A stretch of 58,333 bases of DNA from positions 1-58,333 of the forward strand of contig JAFYPH010000059.1 of assembly GCA_017547585.1 (NCBI GenBank), given 5' to 3'. The position numbers were made by a program, and so were the translations under genes. Shown here piece after piece: positions 26,104-34,728 of this stretch. The number at the start of each line of letters is the position of its first letter. Positions within the stretch are counted from its first letter, which is position 1. The notes under the pieces are model-generated. The model made no database searches. It was not told where the DNA came from and worked only from the letters and a program-made list of their open reading frames with translations. This stretch comes from Bacteroidaceae bacterium. Lineage in GTDB: Bacteria > Bacteroidota > Bacteroidia > Bacteroidales > Bacteroidaceae.

Positions 26104-26394
26104 CTATTTTAGTAGGGTGAGTATGCAACCATCCGTGTCGTATGTAACGCCGTAAGCGCGAAGCTCACGGCTATCGTCGTTGCATTCAAGATATTCAATA
26201 ACCTTGTCTAAGGTCTCGAAAAAACAATTTTTGCGGTTTTTTGTCGAGAGCACAATAGCATCGTACCACAGCATAGAGTGTTTCTCGCACTCGAAATTAT
26301 ATATTTTCGAGACAAGGCCATCTTCTGTCTCGACCACCCTGAAGGTTGTCATTTGATGGTCGCGGTCGTATAATTTATGAGTGGCGTATATCAT
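26104..26394 (-). CDS. Hypothetical 96-residue protein at the end of the ileS operon
   Basis: Not recognised. 96 residues, acidic, mixed alpha/beta, no signal or membrane helix. It overlaps the DUF4296 gene upstream by ATGA, which supports real translation, and its stop abuts that of the convergent methyltransferase gene. Residues such as HKLYDRDHQMTTFRVVE and LWYDAIVL suggest a small beta-sheet protein. Function unknown; it is probably co-transcribed with lspA and ileS. Confidence 0.7.
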   Translation of the reverse strand: MIYATHKLYDRDHQMTTFRVVETEDGLVSKIYNFECEKHSMLWYDAIVLSTKNRKNCFFETLDKVIEYLECNDDSRELRAYGVTYDTDGCILTLLK

Positions 26395-27188
26395 TCTTTG
26401 CTCTCTTCTTCGGCAAGGGGATGTATGCGCAACAGTGAAAGGCCGCTCAATGCCACTCCCGATTTTGCCGAGTCGTCATTGTCATTGTAGTAGATGAATC
26501 CCTTGAGCTCCTTTATTTTACGCTCGTAGTCGCGTGCAACCTGTAGCGTGTATGTGCCCGAAGCGTTTATGTTTGTTGCCGCGCTTGCTGTAGTGCCGTC
26601 GTTGTAGGTGACGAGAATAGCAGCATAAATATTTTGCATGCTCTTCTTTGTCGAGAAAAAGCGTGCGCCTATATTCATGGCAATGCTGTCTCCAATAACA
26701 AACGCCGAGTCCGACTCGAATGCTGTGAGCAGTTTGTTGTTGTAGGGCGCCGATGTAAGTTCGGTGACACTCTTGCCTTTCCACAGTTCCAAAGTATCGG
26801 CAGTGAGGTCTCTTTCGCCTTCATTTGCAATTTTTGCAACAGCCTTTTCATCCTGCATGATTGCAACCTCATAGTCGAGGCGCTCTTGTAGACGGCTATA
26901 CATCTGTGTAAGATGCGAGGGGTGTCGTGTGTACCACACCATTGAAGAGTCGAAAAGGGCTTTTGTTACTCCGTGCTTCTTGAATACATAGTCGTGGTAG
27001 AGCTTTACATGGTACTCTTGAGTATTGCCTCTTTCGTTACCCATTGCCTGAACAATATGATAATCGTACAGCAATGCCTCCATCTTGTCGGGCTGTATAA
27101 TATCCTTTGGGGTTTTTACCTGACACGATGCAAACAATATGATACACGAACATATTGCAAATAACAGATTTATGGGTAATCTCTTCAT
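26391..27188 (-). CDS. DUF4296-domain lipoprotein
   Basis: 265 residues. Lipobox LFASC with Cys22; the mature protein begins with the DUF4296 pattern PDKMEALLYDYHIVQAM and continues with conserved HGVTKALFDSSMVWYTRHP. The C-terminal half is beta-rich. DUF4296 proteins occur next to lspA and ileS across Bacteroidetes; their role is unknown, but a link to lipoprotein handling is suggested by that position. It lies 3 bases after lspA and overlaps the following gene by 4 bases. Confidence 0.85.
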   Translation of the reverse strand: MKRLPINLLFAICSCIILFASCQVKTPKDIIQPDKMEALLYDYHIVQAMGNERGNTQEYHVKLYHDYVFKKHGVTKALFDSSMVWYTRHPSHLTQMYSRLQERLDYEVAIMQDEKAVAKIANEGERDLTADTLELWKGKSVTELTSAPYNNKLLTAFESDSAFVIGDSIAMNIGARFFSTKKSMQNIYAAILVTYNDGTTASAATNINASGTYTLQVARDYERKIKELKGFIYYNDNDDSAKSGVALSGLSLLRIHPLAEEESKE

Positions 27189-27191
27189 AAA

Positions 27192-27812
27192 TTACTTTTT
27201 AAAACTCATATTCAGATATTTGCCATAGAAAATTAGTATGGCAATCATGCCGCAGCTAACGCAAGCATCGGCAAAATTGAATATAGGACTGAAAAATATA
27301 AAATGTTCACCGCCTACGATGGGCATCCATTGTGGCCAGTCGAACCCGAACAGCGGGAAATAGAACATGTCCACCACGTGGCCATGCAGGAACTCTCCAT
27401 AACCGCTGCCCCACTTCACAAGCTCGGCCACGCGCCCGTCGCTGTCGGTGAAAATCTCGCCGTAAAAGATTGAGTCGATGAGATTTCCAATTGCTCCGGA
27501 AAGCACAAGCGCAATGCATACAATGTAGCCTGTGGGGAACTTTGCATTGCTTATTATCTTGCTCAGATAGTATGCGATGAAGCCTACAGCCACCAGACGG
27601 AAGCTTGTAAGGAACAGCTTGTCGAAAAGCTCCATTCCGAAGGCCATTCCCCTGTTCTCGGTGAAGTATATATAAAACCAATCAAACACGCGGATGCTCT
27701 CGTGTTTGAACATCGAGAGCTTTACCGCGAATTTGATTATCTGGTCCGCTGCAATCGACAATATAAGGATTGCGAGCGATAGTGTTAAACGTTTTTTGTT
27801 TGTAAGCATCAT
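27192..27812 (-). CDS. lspA: Lipoprotein signal peptidase (signal peptidase II)
   Basis: 206 residues, four membrane helices. Cleaves the signal peptide of prolipoproteins after lipidation. The catalytic aspartates are visible as Asp113 in GNLID and Asp182 in FNFAD. The stretch between them is about 40 residues longer than in E. coli LspA (Asp114 and Asp141), which accounts for the extra length; such insertions are usual in this phylum. The start codon overlaps the dksA-like stop by ATGA. Its substrates include the several lipoproteins in this window. Confidence 0.95.
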   Translation of the reverse strand: MMLTNKKRLTLSLAILILSIAADQIIKFAVKLSMFKHESIRVFDWFYIYFTENRGMAFGMELFDKLFLTSFRLVAVGFIAYYLSKIISNAKFPTGYIVCIALVLSGAIGNLIDSIFYGEIFTDSDGRVAELVKWGSGYGEFLHGHVVDMFYFPLFGFDWPQWMPIVGGEHFIFFSPIFNFADACVSCGMIAILIFYGKYLNMSFKK

Positions 27813-28189
27813 TTTTTTCCGGCCATTTTAGCCTCAATACTCAATGTTGCATGGGGAACAGCCATCAAACGCTCTTTTGCGATGAGCTTTCCTGTCTCGC
27901 GACAAATACCGTAAGTCTTGTTCTCTATGCGGATAATTGCCGCCTGAAGTCCCTGAATGAACTTTGCCTGACGCTGTGCAAGCTGCATGAGCTCTTCTCT
28001 CGAAGATGTGTAGCTGCCGTCCTCGAGCCCTTTGTATGTGGGTGAAGTGTCTGCAACGTCGTTTCCATCCTCGTTGCGGAGACTTCTCATCATTTGGTCG
28101 TAGTCGCGTTTAGCAAGCTCGAGTTTTGCGTTTATCACCGCGCGAAACTCTTCAAGCTCTTCATCTGAATAACGAAGTTTTTCTGCCAT
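27809..28189 (-). CDS. DksA/TraR-family protein lacking most zinc-finger cysteines
   Basis: 126 residues. N-terminal coiled-coil hairpin (LEEFRAVINAKLELAKRDYD) and the C-terminal DksA globular region recognised by YGICRETGKLIAKERLMAVPHA. Canonical members have four zinc-binding Cys; here only the first remains and the others are Thr, Ser and non-ligands. DksA proteins enter the RNA polymerase secondary channel. Zinc-independent forms are known in other bacteria and are common in Bacteroidetes. Between ileS (28 bases upstream) and lspA (4-base overlap). Confidence 0.88.
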   Translation of the reverse strand: MAEKLRYSDEELEEFRAVINAKLELAKRDYDQMMRSLRNEDGNDVADTSPTYKGLEDGSYTSSREELMQLAQRQAKFIQGLQAAIIRIENKTYGICRETGKLIAKERLMAVPHATLSIEAKMAGKK

Positions 28190-28217
28190 AGTATATATAT
28201 ATTTATAGGGTTAGTTT

Positions 28218-31200
28218 CTAAGCTTTTGCAATGCTTACATAAATTGTCGTGTCGTCGAGCTCGATTGCTTCTCCACCGTCAACATTCTCTGCAAGCTGCA
28301 AAGAGTCGGCAAGCACCTGATTGCTGATGTAGTCGCCGAACTTGTTTACAGCATCGTCGCTTGCGCTGCTCTTCGAGAGGGTTACGTTGATGCGGTCGAC
28401 AATGTCGAGGCCACACTCTTTGCGCATTGTCTGAATCTTCTTGACAATCTCGCGTGCAACACCCTCCTGACGCAACTCCTCGGTAACCTCAACGTCGAGA
28501 GCAACAGTGAGAGCTCCCTCGTTGGCTACTGTCCAGCCGGGAACATCCTCGCTGTAGATTTCAACGTCTGCTGTCTCGATAACTGCATCCACGCCCTCTA
28601 CGTTAAGAGTGATGTTGCCGTTTGCTTCGAGTGCTGAAATCTGCTCCTGAGTCATTTCTGCAACTGCTGCATTGATGCTCTTCATCAGCTTGCCGAACTT
28701 TTTGCCGAGTGTGCGGAAGTTACATTTGATCTTCTTCACGAGAATGCCGTCACCCTCTACGAATACAAGCTCTTTTACATTGACCTCGCTGAGAATCAAT
28801 GCCTTCACAGCCTCTATTCTGTTCTTCATAACCTCGTCGGTTGTGGGAATTGCAATCTTCTGCAGGGGCTGACGCACGATAATGTGCTCCTTCTTGCGCA
28901 GTGCAAGCACCATTGAAGAAATCTGCTGTGCAAGCTCCATGCGGAACTCAAGCTCTTTGTCTACGCATGTTTCGTCGCACTCGGGGAACTGCGCAAGGTG
29001 AACAGATGAATATTTGCAGCCTGTCACGCTTGTCATGTCCTTGTAGAGACGCTCTGCGTAGAAGGGTGCGAAGGGTGCGATGAGGCGTGCAACAGTCTCA
29101 AGGCAAGTGTAGAGTGTCTGGTAAGCAGAGAGTTTGTCTTTGCTCATGTCCGAGCCCCAGAAACGTTTGCGGCTGAGGCGAACGAACCAGTTGCTGACAT
29201 TGTCTATTACAAAATCCTGAATCAAGCGGCCGGCCTTTGTGGGCTCGTAGTCGTTGAGACAGTCGTTTACATCTTTAATAAGTGAATTAAGCTCCGAGAT
29301 TATCCATCTGTCAAGCTCGGGACGCTCGGCAACGGGAATCATAGGCTCGGCAAATGTAAAGCCATCCACGTTTGCATACATTGTGAAGAAGCTGTATGTC
29401 TGGTACAGCTTGCCGAAGAACGAGCGTGTAACCTCTTTTACACCCTCCTCGTTGAAGCGGAGGTTGTCCCAAGGTGCCGAGTTTGTAATCATGTACCAAC
29501 GGAGCGCGTCGCTACCATACTGCTCGATTGTTCCGAAGGGGTCTACTGCATTGCCCAAACGTTTAGACATCTTGTCGCCGTTCTTGTCGAGCACAAGACC
29601 ATTAGAGATTACAGTCTTGTAAGCTACGCTGTCGAATACCATTGTACCGATTGCGTGCAGTGTGTAGAACCAACCACGAGTCTGGTCGACACCCTCGGCG
29701 ATGAAGTCTGCGGGGTAGATTGAGCCATTGTCGAATACCTCTTTATTCTCGAAAGGATAGTGTATCTGAGCATAAGGCATTGCACCCGAGTCGAACCATA
29801 CGTCGATAAGGTCGAGCTCGCGCTTCATTACCTCTCCTGTCGATGAAACAAGCTTAATATCATCAACATAGGGGCGGTGAAGGTCAATCTTGTTGTAGTT
29901 CTCCTTGCTGTAGTCGCCGGGAACGAAACCTTTATCCTTGTAGGGGTTGCTGGGCATGATGCCTGCTGCAACCGACTTTTCAATCTCATTGTAAAGCTCC
30001 TCGATTGAGCCGATGCAGATAGCCTCGCCACTCTCGCTTGTCCAGATGGGAAGGGGTGTTCCCCAGTAACGGCTACGGCTGAGGTTCCAGTCGTTGAGGT
30101 TCTCGAGCCATTTGCCGAAACGTCCCGTACCTGTCGATTCGGGCTTCCATGTGATATTTTTGTTCAACTGCGACATGCGCTCTTTCATTTCCGATGCCTT
30201 GATGAACCAGCTGTCGAGCGGATAGTAAAGGACGGGCTTGTCTGTGCGCCAGCAGTGGGGATAGTTGTGTACGTGTTTCTCAATCTTGAACACTTTGTTC
30301 AACTGTTTCATCCACATACAAAGCTGAATGTCAAGAGTCTCGGCTTTTGCAGCAGCCTTGTCGTCGAATTTACCATCAACAGTATACTGAGGATCGTATG
30401 CATTCTTTACGTATGCGCCTGCATACTCTGCATAGGCCTCTGTGTTTACGCAATTCTTTACAAACTCTTCGTCAAGCTCGTCGAGCACCCAGAAACGGCC
30501 CTGGAAGTCTACCATGGGACGTGTCTCGCCCTTCTTGTTCACCATGAAGAGTGAGGGGATGCCTGCTGCCTTTGCAACAGCGGCGTCATCGGCACCGAAT
30601 GTGGGTGCAATATGTACAATACCTGTACCATCCTCTGTTGTTACATAGTCGCCGGGGATTACGCGGAAAGCTGCATCCGAGGGGGTAATTTTGCCATTCT
30701 CGTCTTTAACGACGGGCTTCACCCAAGGGAACAACTGCTCGTAGTGCATGCCTACGAGGTCGGTGCCTTTATACTCGCCTACAATCTTGTAAGGAACGAC
30801 TTTGTCGCCCTGCTTGTAGCTGTCGAGAGGCAATTCTGCACCTGCGGGGTTGAAGTGTGCCGCGAGCAACGCCTTTGCAAGCACCACTGTTACAGGCTCG
30901 CCCGAGTATGAATTGTATGTCTGAACTGCAACGTAGTCGATTTTGGGGCCTACGCACAATGCAGTGTTCGAAGGCAATGTCCAGGGGGTTGTTGTCCAAG
31001 CTATAAAATAAGGAGTGCCCCACTCTGTCATTTCGGGCTTGGGGTCGAGCATGCGGAACTGTGCCACAGCTGTAGTATCCTTAACGTCGCGGTAGCAACC
31101 GGGCTGGTTGAGCTCGTGAGAGCTGAGACCTGTTCCTGCTGCGGGAGAATAGGGCTGGATAGTGTAGCCCTTATAGAGCAATCCTTTGTTGTAGAGCTGC

Positions 31201-31697
31201 TTGAGCAACCACCAAAGTGTCTCGATGTAGCTGTTCTCGTATGTAATATAGGGGTTTTCGAGGTCTACCCAATAGCCCATCTTGCGTGTGAGCTCCACCC
31301 ACTCGCGAGTATATTTCATAACCTCTTCGCGGCAGTTTCTATTGTAGTCGTCAACAGAAATTTTCTTGCCGATGTCCTCTTTGGTGATGTTGAGCTTCTT
31401 CTCAACGCCAAGCTCTACGGGCAGTCCGTGAGTGTCCCATCCGGCCTTGCGCTTCACCTGGAAACCCTTCATGGTCTTGAAACGGCAGAAAGTATCCTTG
31501 ATGGCACGTGCCATTACGTGGTGAATTCCCGGCATTCCGTTTGCCGAAGGAGGTCCTTCATAGAATACAAACGACGGAGCACCTTCGCGCTCTGTCATAC
31601 TTTTTGTAAATACATCATTCTCGTCCCACTCTTTCAGAATCTCTTTGTTAATCTGGGGCAGATTCAATTGGTTATATACCGGAAATTTTTTGTCCAT
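28218..31697 (-). CDS. ileS: Isoleucyl-tRNA synthetase, type 2
   Basis: 1159 residues, longer than the ~940 of type 1 enzymes. Class I signature HIGH is replaced by GIHH in PSANGMPGIHHVMAR; the second signature is KMSKR. The CP1 editing domain follows (TTTPWTLPSNTALCVGP is its Thr-rich motif). The long C-terminal region and the GIHH form indicate the type 2 IleRS group, shared with eukaryotes and known for insensitivity to mupirocin. First gene of a five-gene operon ending at 26104, with a -7 box 25 bases upstream. Confidence 0.96.
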   Translation of the reverse strand: MDKKFPVYNQLNLPQINKEILKEWDENDVFTKSMTEREGAPSFVFYEGPPSANGMPGIHHVMARAIKDTFCRFKTMKGFQVKRKAGWDTHGLPVELGVEKKLNITKEDIGKKISVDDYNRNCREEVMKYTREWVELTRKMGYWVDLENPYITYENSYIETLWWLLKQLYNKGLLYKGYTIQPYSPAAGTGLSSHELNQPGCYRDVKDTTAVAQFRMLDPKPEMTEWGTPYFIAWTTTPWTLPSNTALCVGPKIDYVAVQTYNSYSGEPVTVVLAKALLAAHFNPAGAELPLDSYKQGDKVVPYKIVGEYKGTDLVGMHYEQLFPWVKPVVKDENGKITPSDAAFRVIPGDYVTTEDGTGIVHIAPTFGADDAAVAKAAGIPSLFMVNKKGETRPMVDFQGRFWVLDELDEEFVKNCVNTEAYAEYAGAYVKNAYDPQYTVDGKFDDKAAAKAETLDIQLCMWMKQLNKVFKIEKHVHNYPHCWRTDKPVLYYPLDSWFIKASEMKERMSQLNKNITWKPESTGTGRFGKWLENLNDWNLSRSRYWGTPLPIWTSESGEAICIGSIEELYNEIEKSVAAGIMPSNPYKDKGFVPGDYSKENYNKIDLHRPYVDDIKLVSSTGEVMKRELDLIDVWFDSGAMPYAQIHYPFENKEVFDNGSIYPADFIAEGVDQTRGWFYTLHAIGTMVFDSVAYKTVISNGLVLDKNGDKMSKRLGNAVDPFGTIEQYGSDALRWYMITNSAPWDNLRFNEEGVKEVTRSFFGKLYQTYSFFTMYANVDGFTFAEPMIPVAERPELDRWIISELNSLIKDVNDCLNDYEPTKAGRLIQDFVIDNVSNWFVRLSRKRFWGSDMSKDKLSAYQTLYTCLETVARLIAPFAPFYAERLYKDMTSVTGCKYSSVHLAQFPECDETCVDKELEFRMELAQQISSMVLALRKKEHIIVRQPLQKIAIPTTDEVMKNRIEAVKALILSEVNVKELVFVEGDGILVKKIKCNFRTLGKKFGKLMKSINAAVAEMTQEQISALEANGNITLNVEGVDAVIETADVEIYSEDVPGWTVANEGALTVALDVEVTEELRQEGVAREIVKKIQTMRKECGLDIVDRINVTLSKSSASDDAVNKFGDYISNQVLADSLQLAENVDGGEAIELDDTTIYVSIAKA

Positions 31698-31722
31698 TTT
31701 CTATCATTTCTATTAAGATGCG

Positions 31723-31730
31723 CAAAGTTA
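31723..31730 (-). promoter_or_regulatory. -7 box of the ileS operon
   Basis: TAACTTTG on the minus strand, a full consensus match 25 bases before the ileS start codon; the -33 element is not clear. Confidence 0.6.
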
Positions 31731-31782
31731 TCATTTTTTTTTGAAAATATGAAATTAAAGATGCTTCTTTGAAAGAAATATC

Positions 31783-31790
31783 TATTTTTG
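31783..31790 (+). promoter_or_regulatory. Candidate -7 box for the 178-residue orphan gene
   Basis: TATTTTTG on the plus strand, full consensus, about 95 bases before the start codon at 31886. No TTTG is found at 19-21 bases. Confidence 0.35.
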
Positions 31791-31885
31791 CAAAATAAGT
31801 TTATAAAAACAGACTCTAAAAGCCTTACATCCGCAAAGTTAAGATACATTGCGTCTGTGATGCGTTTTTTGCATATGATGAGCAA

Positions 31886-32422
31886 ATGGTACAAGAAGTA
31901 GAGAAAATGCGCGATTCTTTGACGCGGAGAATGTCCAAAGAGGCGATTCTCGCATTTGCAGAAACTGTAAATGGCTGTGATTGCGACAAAATACTCCCCC
32001 TGATAGCCGAGGATGATAAAGAGCTTTCGGGCAATGCTGCCTATGTGCTTTTGTGTGCGCAGAAAAGTTTGCAAAATTGTCTCTCCGGGCATACGGGATT
32101 CATAATGGAGGTTGTTCAGTCGACCCCCTTTGAGAAGAGTCGCCGCCTGCTTCTCTCACTGCTCGAGAAACTTCCATCGGACACTACAAATATAAATGTG
32201 AAATTCCTTGATTATTGTATAGATAGTATTTTGTCGGCAAAGACACCCTGTGCAATAAAAGTATCGTGCATGAAGCTTGCATTCAGGCAATGCGCAACAT
32301 ATAAAGAACTTCTTGCGGAACTGAAAATGGTGCTCGACACGATGGACGTTTCTATGCTTGCGCCCTCAGTCGCGTGTGCACGAAGAAACATCATGAAGAA
32401 ACTGCTTGCTACCCTGCAGTAA
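31886..32422 (+). CDS. Hypothetical alpha-helical protein
   Basis: Not recognised as a named family. 178 residues, almost entirely helical by composition, with alternating helices of about 15-20 residues (for example LSGNAAYVLLCAQKSL and PCAIKVSCMKLAFRQC), the look of a HEAT- or ARM-type repeat protein. No signal or membrane helix. Stands alone between divergent ileS and the convergent esterase gene, 6 bases from the latter's stop. A role in protein-protein contact would be a guess. Confidence 0.6.
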   Translation: MVQEVEKMRDSLTRRMSKEAILAFAETVNGCDCDKILPLIAEDDKELSGNAAYVLLCAQKSLQNCLSGHTGFIMEVVQSTPFEKSRRLLLSLLEKLPSDTTNINVKFLDYCIDSILSAKTPCAIKVSCMKLAFRQCATYKELLAELKMVLDTMDVSMLAPSVACARRNIMKKLLATLQ

Positions 32423-32428
32423 AAGATT

Positions 32429-33313
32429 CTATTTGATGAAATTGCTGAAGAATTTCCAAATTTCTTCGGCAGTGTCAATGTCTTTGTTGCCCCAAGTGTG
32501 TCTGCCGCCTATAATTTCGTAAAGCCACACATCTTTTCCACCTTTTGCGTCAATGTATTTATGGGTAACTACCCTATTCGAGCCGGCACTCTTTAACGGC
32601 AGAGTATCAACCGTCTCGCGCTTGCAACCGTTGCGCTCCACCCAATAATTTACAGCGTCGGGAACAGCAATATATGCTCCCCAACCGCCTTTGTTTGCAA
32701 GGTCGCCCGTCCACTCCGAAGTCCTGTCCTCGGTGCCGTGAATCTCGAAAAGAGGAATGGGGCGCGTGCGTGTGTAGGCCTTTGTCATCCATTCCATTGT
32801 GAGTCCGGCGATTGGTGCCACCGCCTTGAATGTATTCTGTCGTTCGTAAGCAAGAAGATAGGACATCTCTCCGCCGTTGGACATTCCTGTGCAGAATGTG
32901 TTTCTGCGACTCAGATTGTGCTCTTTCTGCAATTTCCTTGCCAGCTTGCACAGGAACGAAACATCGTCCACGCTCATGTCCGCTTGAAAAGGATAGCCTA
33001 CGTTCCAGCAATTTTTCCCGCGGCCGTCCTTTGAGCCTTGTGGGTAGCACACGGCAAATCCGTGGCGGTCGGCAGCCTCGTTGAATCCTTTGTCGTCGAG
33101 GTTAAACGACCCTCCGTAGCCGTGAAGGACAAAGACCAGCGGCGCCTTGCGCTTGATGTTTGCCGGAAGGTAGAGCTTGTATGTTCTTTCCACTCCATCG
33201 ATGACACAGTCGTGAGCTACGCTTTTTCTATTGTTGTCCGCCGAGGCTGTAAAGATTGTACACGCAGCAATTATTGCAACGAGCGTTATTTTAAGGAATA
33301 TATTTACTTTCAT
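32429..33313 (-). CDS. Secreted PHB-depolymerase-like esterase (LpqC type)
   Basis: 294 residues with a signal peptide cut near TASAD. Alpha/beta hydrolase of the polyhydroxybutyrate depolymerase/feruloyl esterase group: oxyanion motif HGYGG (64-68), nucleophile Ser145 in GMSNGG, acid Asp196 in HGTED and catalytic His272 in GGRHTW. Opening DGVERTYKLYLP is typical. In gut Bacteroidales such enzymes often de-esterify plant polysaccharides, but no polysaccharide locus is nearby, so the substrate is open. Likely periplasmic. Confidence 0.85.
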   Translation of the reverse strand: MKVNIFLKITLVAIIAACTIFTASADNNRKSVAHDCVIDGVERTYKLYLPANIKRKAPLVFVLHGYGGSFNLDDKGFNEAADRHGFAVCYPQGSKDGRGKNCWNVGYPFQADMSVDDVSFLCKLARKLQKEHNLSRRNTFCTGMSNGGEMSYLLAYERQNTFKAVAPIAGLTMEWMTKAYTRTRPIPLFEIHGTEDRTSEWTGDLANKGGWGAYIAVPDAVNYWVERNGCKRETVDTLPLKSAGSNRVVTHKYIDAKGGKDVWLYEIIGGRHTWGNKDIDTAEEIWKFFSNFIK

Positions 33314-33337
33314 AATTTGCAGAGTCTCTTCTCACTG

Positions 33338-33345
33338 CAAAAGTA
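33338..33345 (-). promoter_or_regulatory. -7 box of the esterase gene
   Basis: TACTTTTG on the minus strand, full consensus, 25 bases before the start codon; no matching -33 element. Confidence 0.45.
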
Positions 33346-33376
33346 GTAAAATATCCGTTTGTTAGCAACAGTCACT

Positions 33377-34567
33377 TTACCCTTTTCTCTTTCGCGCGAG
33401 AAGATAAATAATAGCTGCGATAAAGGCTATAATCATATTGAAAATGAAAGGAAACTGTTGCGACTTTGCGTGGAATATATTTTGTACAAAATCTATTATG
33501 AATGGTGCCGTAAGTATTGCAACGTAGTTCATCACCATCACCCATGCGAGTGCGTACGATGCTCGCGAGGGGCTCGCCGCTACCACAGTGCTGTCGTATA
33601 TCAGCGGTTGCGCAATTCCGTATCCGAAGCCTGCAACAAGGCAGCCTATGGCCTTTGTAGGCAGTGTGTGGAAGGCAAGCAGCATTGCAATTCCTGCGCC
33701 CATAATCACAAGCGCCCAGAAGTGCATTCCCTGTCCAAAGTATTTCTTGAAAAAGTCGATAGCAAGGCCAGGCAACATTATTGCGAGGAAAAAGAGAGAA
33801 ATGAGCACTCCCGCTGCATCGCTGCGGTAACCGTAACTTTCGAACAGGAAAGGCAGGTTAAGGCTGATAATAAGCACAATATATGTTATCAGAAAATAGT
33901 ACCACATATTCGATAATAGCGCCTTTGTATTTATCTCTCCACCACTGCTGGCACTGCTGTCGCTGCTCTTGTGACTGTCAACCTGTGTGTCGTTACTCTC
34001 GGTGTGCGATATTTGTGGCAGAAGAATAATCGACACGATGGGGAGAAGATAGACTACAAAAGGCAACCTCCAGCTGATATCGGCAAGATACCCCGTGAGT
34101 GCGGTGGCAACAACGAGTGTAAGATTCGAGATTGCCGATACGTAACCAAACTGCCTTGTGCGGTAATTCCCGCTGAAAAAGCGCGAGACTAATGCCGTGG
34201 AAAGGGGTATTATCATTCCCGCGCCCACGCCCAACAATGCACTTATCAGTATGAGCCCGTTTATGGTGTTAGAGAAAAAATAGAGCACTCCGCTCACAAA
34301 AAATAGTGTCAGTCCCACGAGAAGCACTTTTGTGTAGCCCACCTTTTCGGCAACCTTTCCGGCGAACAATATGCTGGGGATTATCAGCAGCGACGGCAGC
34401 GAGGTCAGCATCTGAATTTCAAGTTCCGACACCTTGGGAAAGATTTTTGAAAGGTCGCCCATGATGGGTGACACTGCCAGCCCCGGCAGCGATGTTAATG
34501 CGGCGATTGACCATATTCCCATCATCGCTGCCAAAGAGATTTCTCCTTTTCCTGTTTTTATTTTCAT
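33377..34567 (-). CDS. Major facilitator superfamily transporter
   Basis: 396 residues, twelve predicted membrane helices. The loop after helix 2 carries GKVAEKVGYTKVLL, the MFS motif A position, and helix 5 contains the Gly-rich region of drug-type carriers. A hydrophilic stretch rich in Ser/Asp (SHKSSDSSASSGG) forms the central loop between helices 6 and 7. Divergent from the glutamate decarboxylase operon, sharing a ~160-base upstream gap. Substrate unknown; a link with GABA or glutamate export is possible but unsupported, because it is not a GadC-type amino acid antiporter. Confidence 0.85.
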   Translation of the reverse strand: MKIKTGKGEISLAAMMGIWSIAALTSLPGLAVSPIMGDLSKIFPKVSELEIQMLTSLPSLLIIPSILFAGKVAEKVGYTKVLLVGLTLFFVSGVLYFFSNTINGLILISALLGVGAGMIIPLSTALVSRFFSGNYRTRQFGYVSAISNLTLVVATALTGYLADISWRLPFVVYLLPIVSIILLPQISHTESNDTQVDSHKSSDSSASSGGEINTKALLSNMWYYFLITYIVLIISLNLPFLFESYGYRSDAAGVLISLFFLAIMLPGLAIDFFKKYFGQGMHFWALVIMGAGIAMLLAFHTLPTKAIGCLVAGFGYGIAQPLIYDSTVVAASPSRASYALAWVMVMNYVAILTAPFIIDFVQNIFHAKSQQFPFIFNMIIAFIAAIIYLLARKRKG

Positions 34568-34728
34568 AAAGTTTCTTTTTTCTCAATAAACAATAGTGGC
34601 GCACAAAAGTTTATACTGCAAATAAATGCTAAACTGCGAACCAATGAAAAGAGAGAATGTTCTTAATGAAAAACGTTCATCCGCATGGCGGTAATGGACA
34701 ACATATTAATATTTTACAAATTATCATT

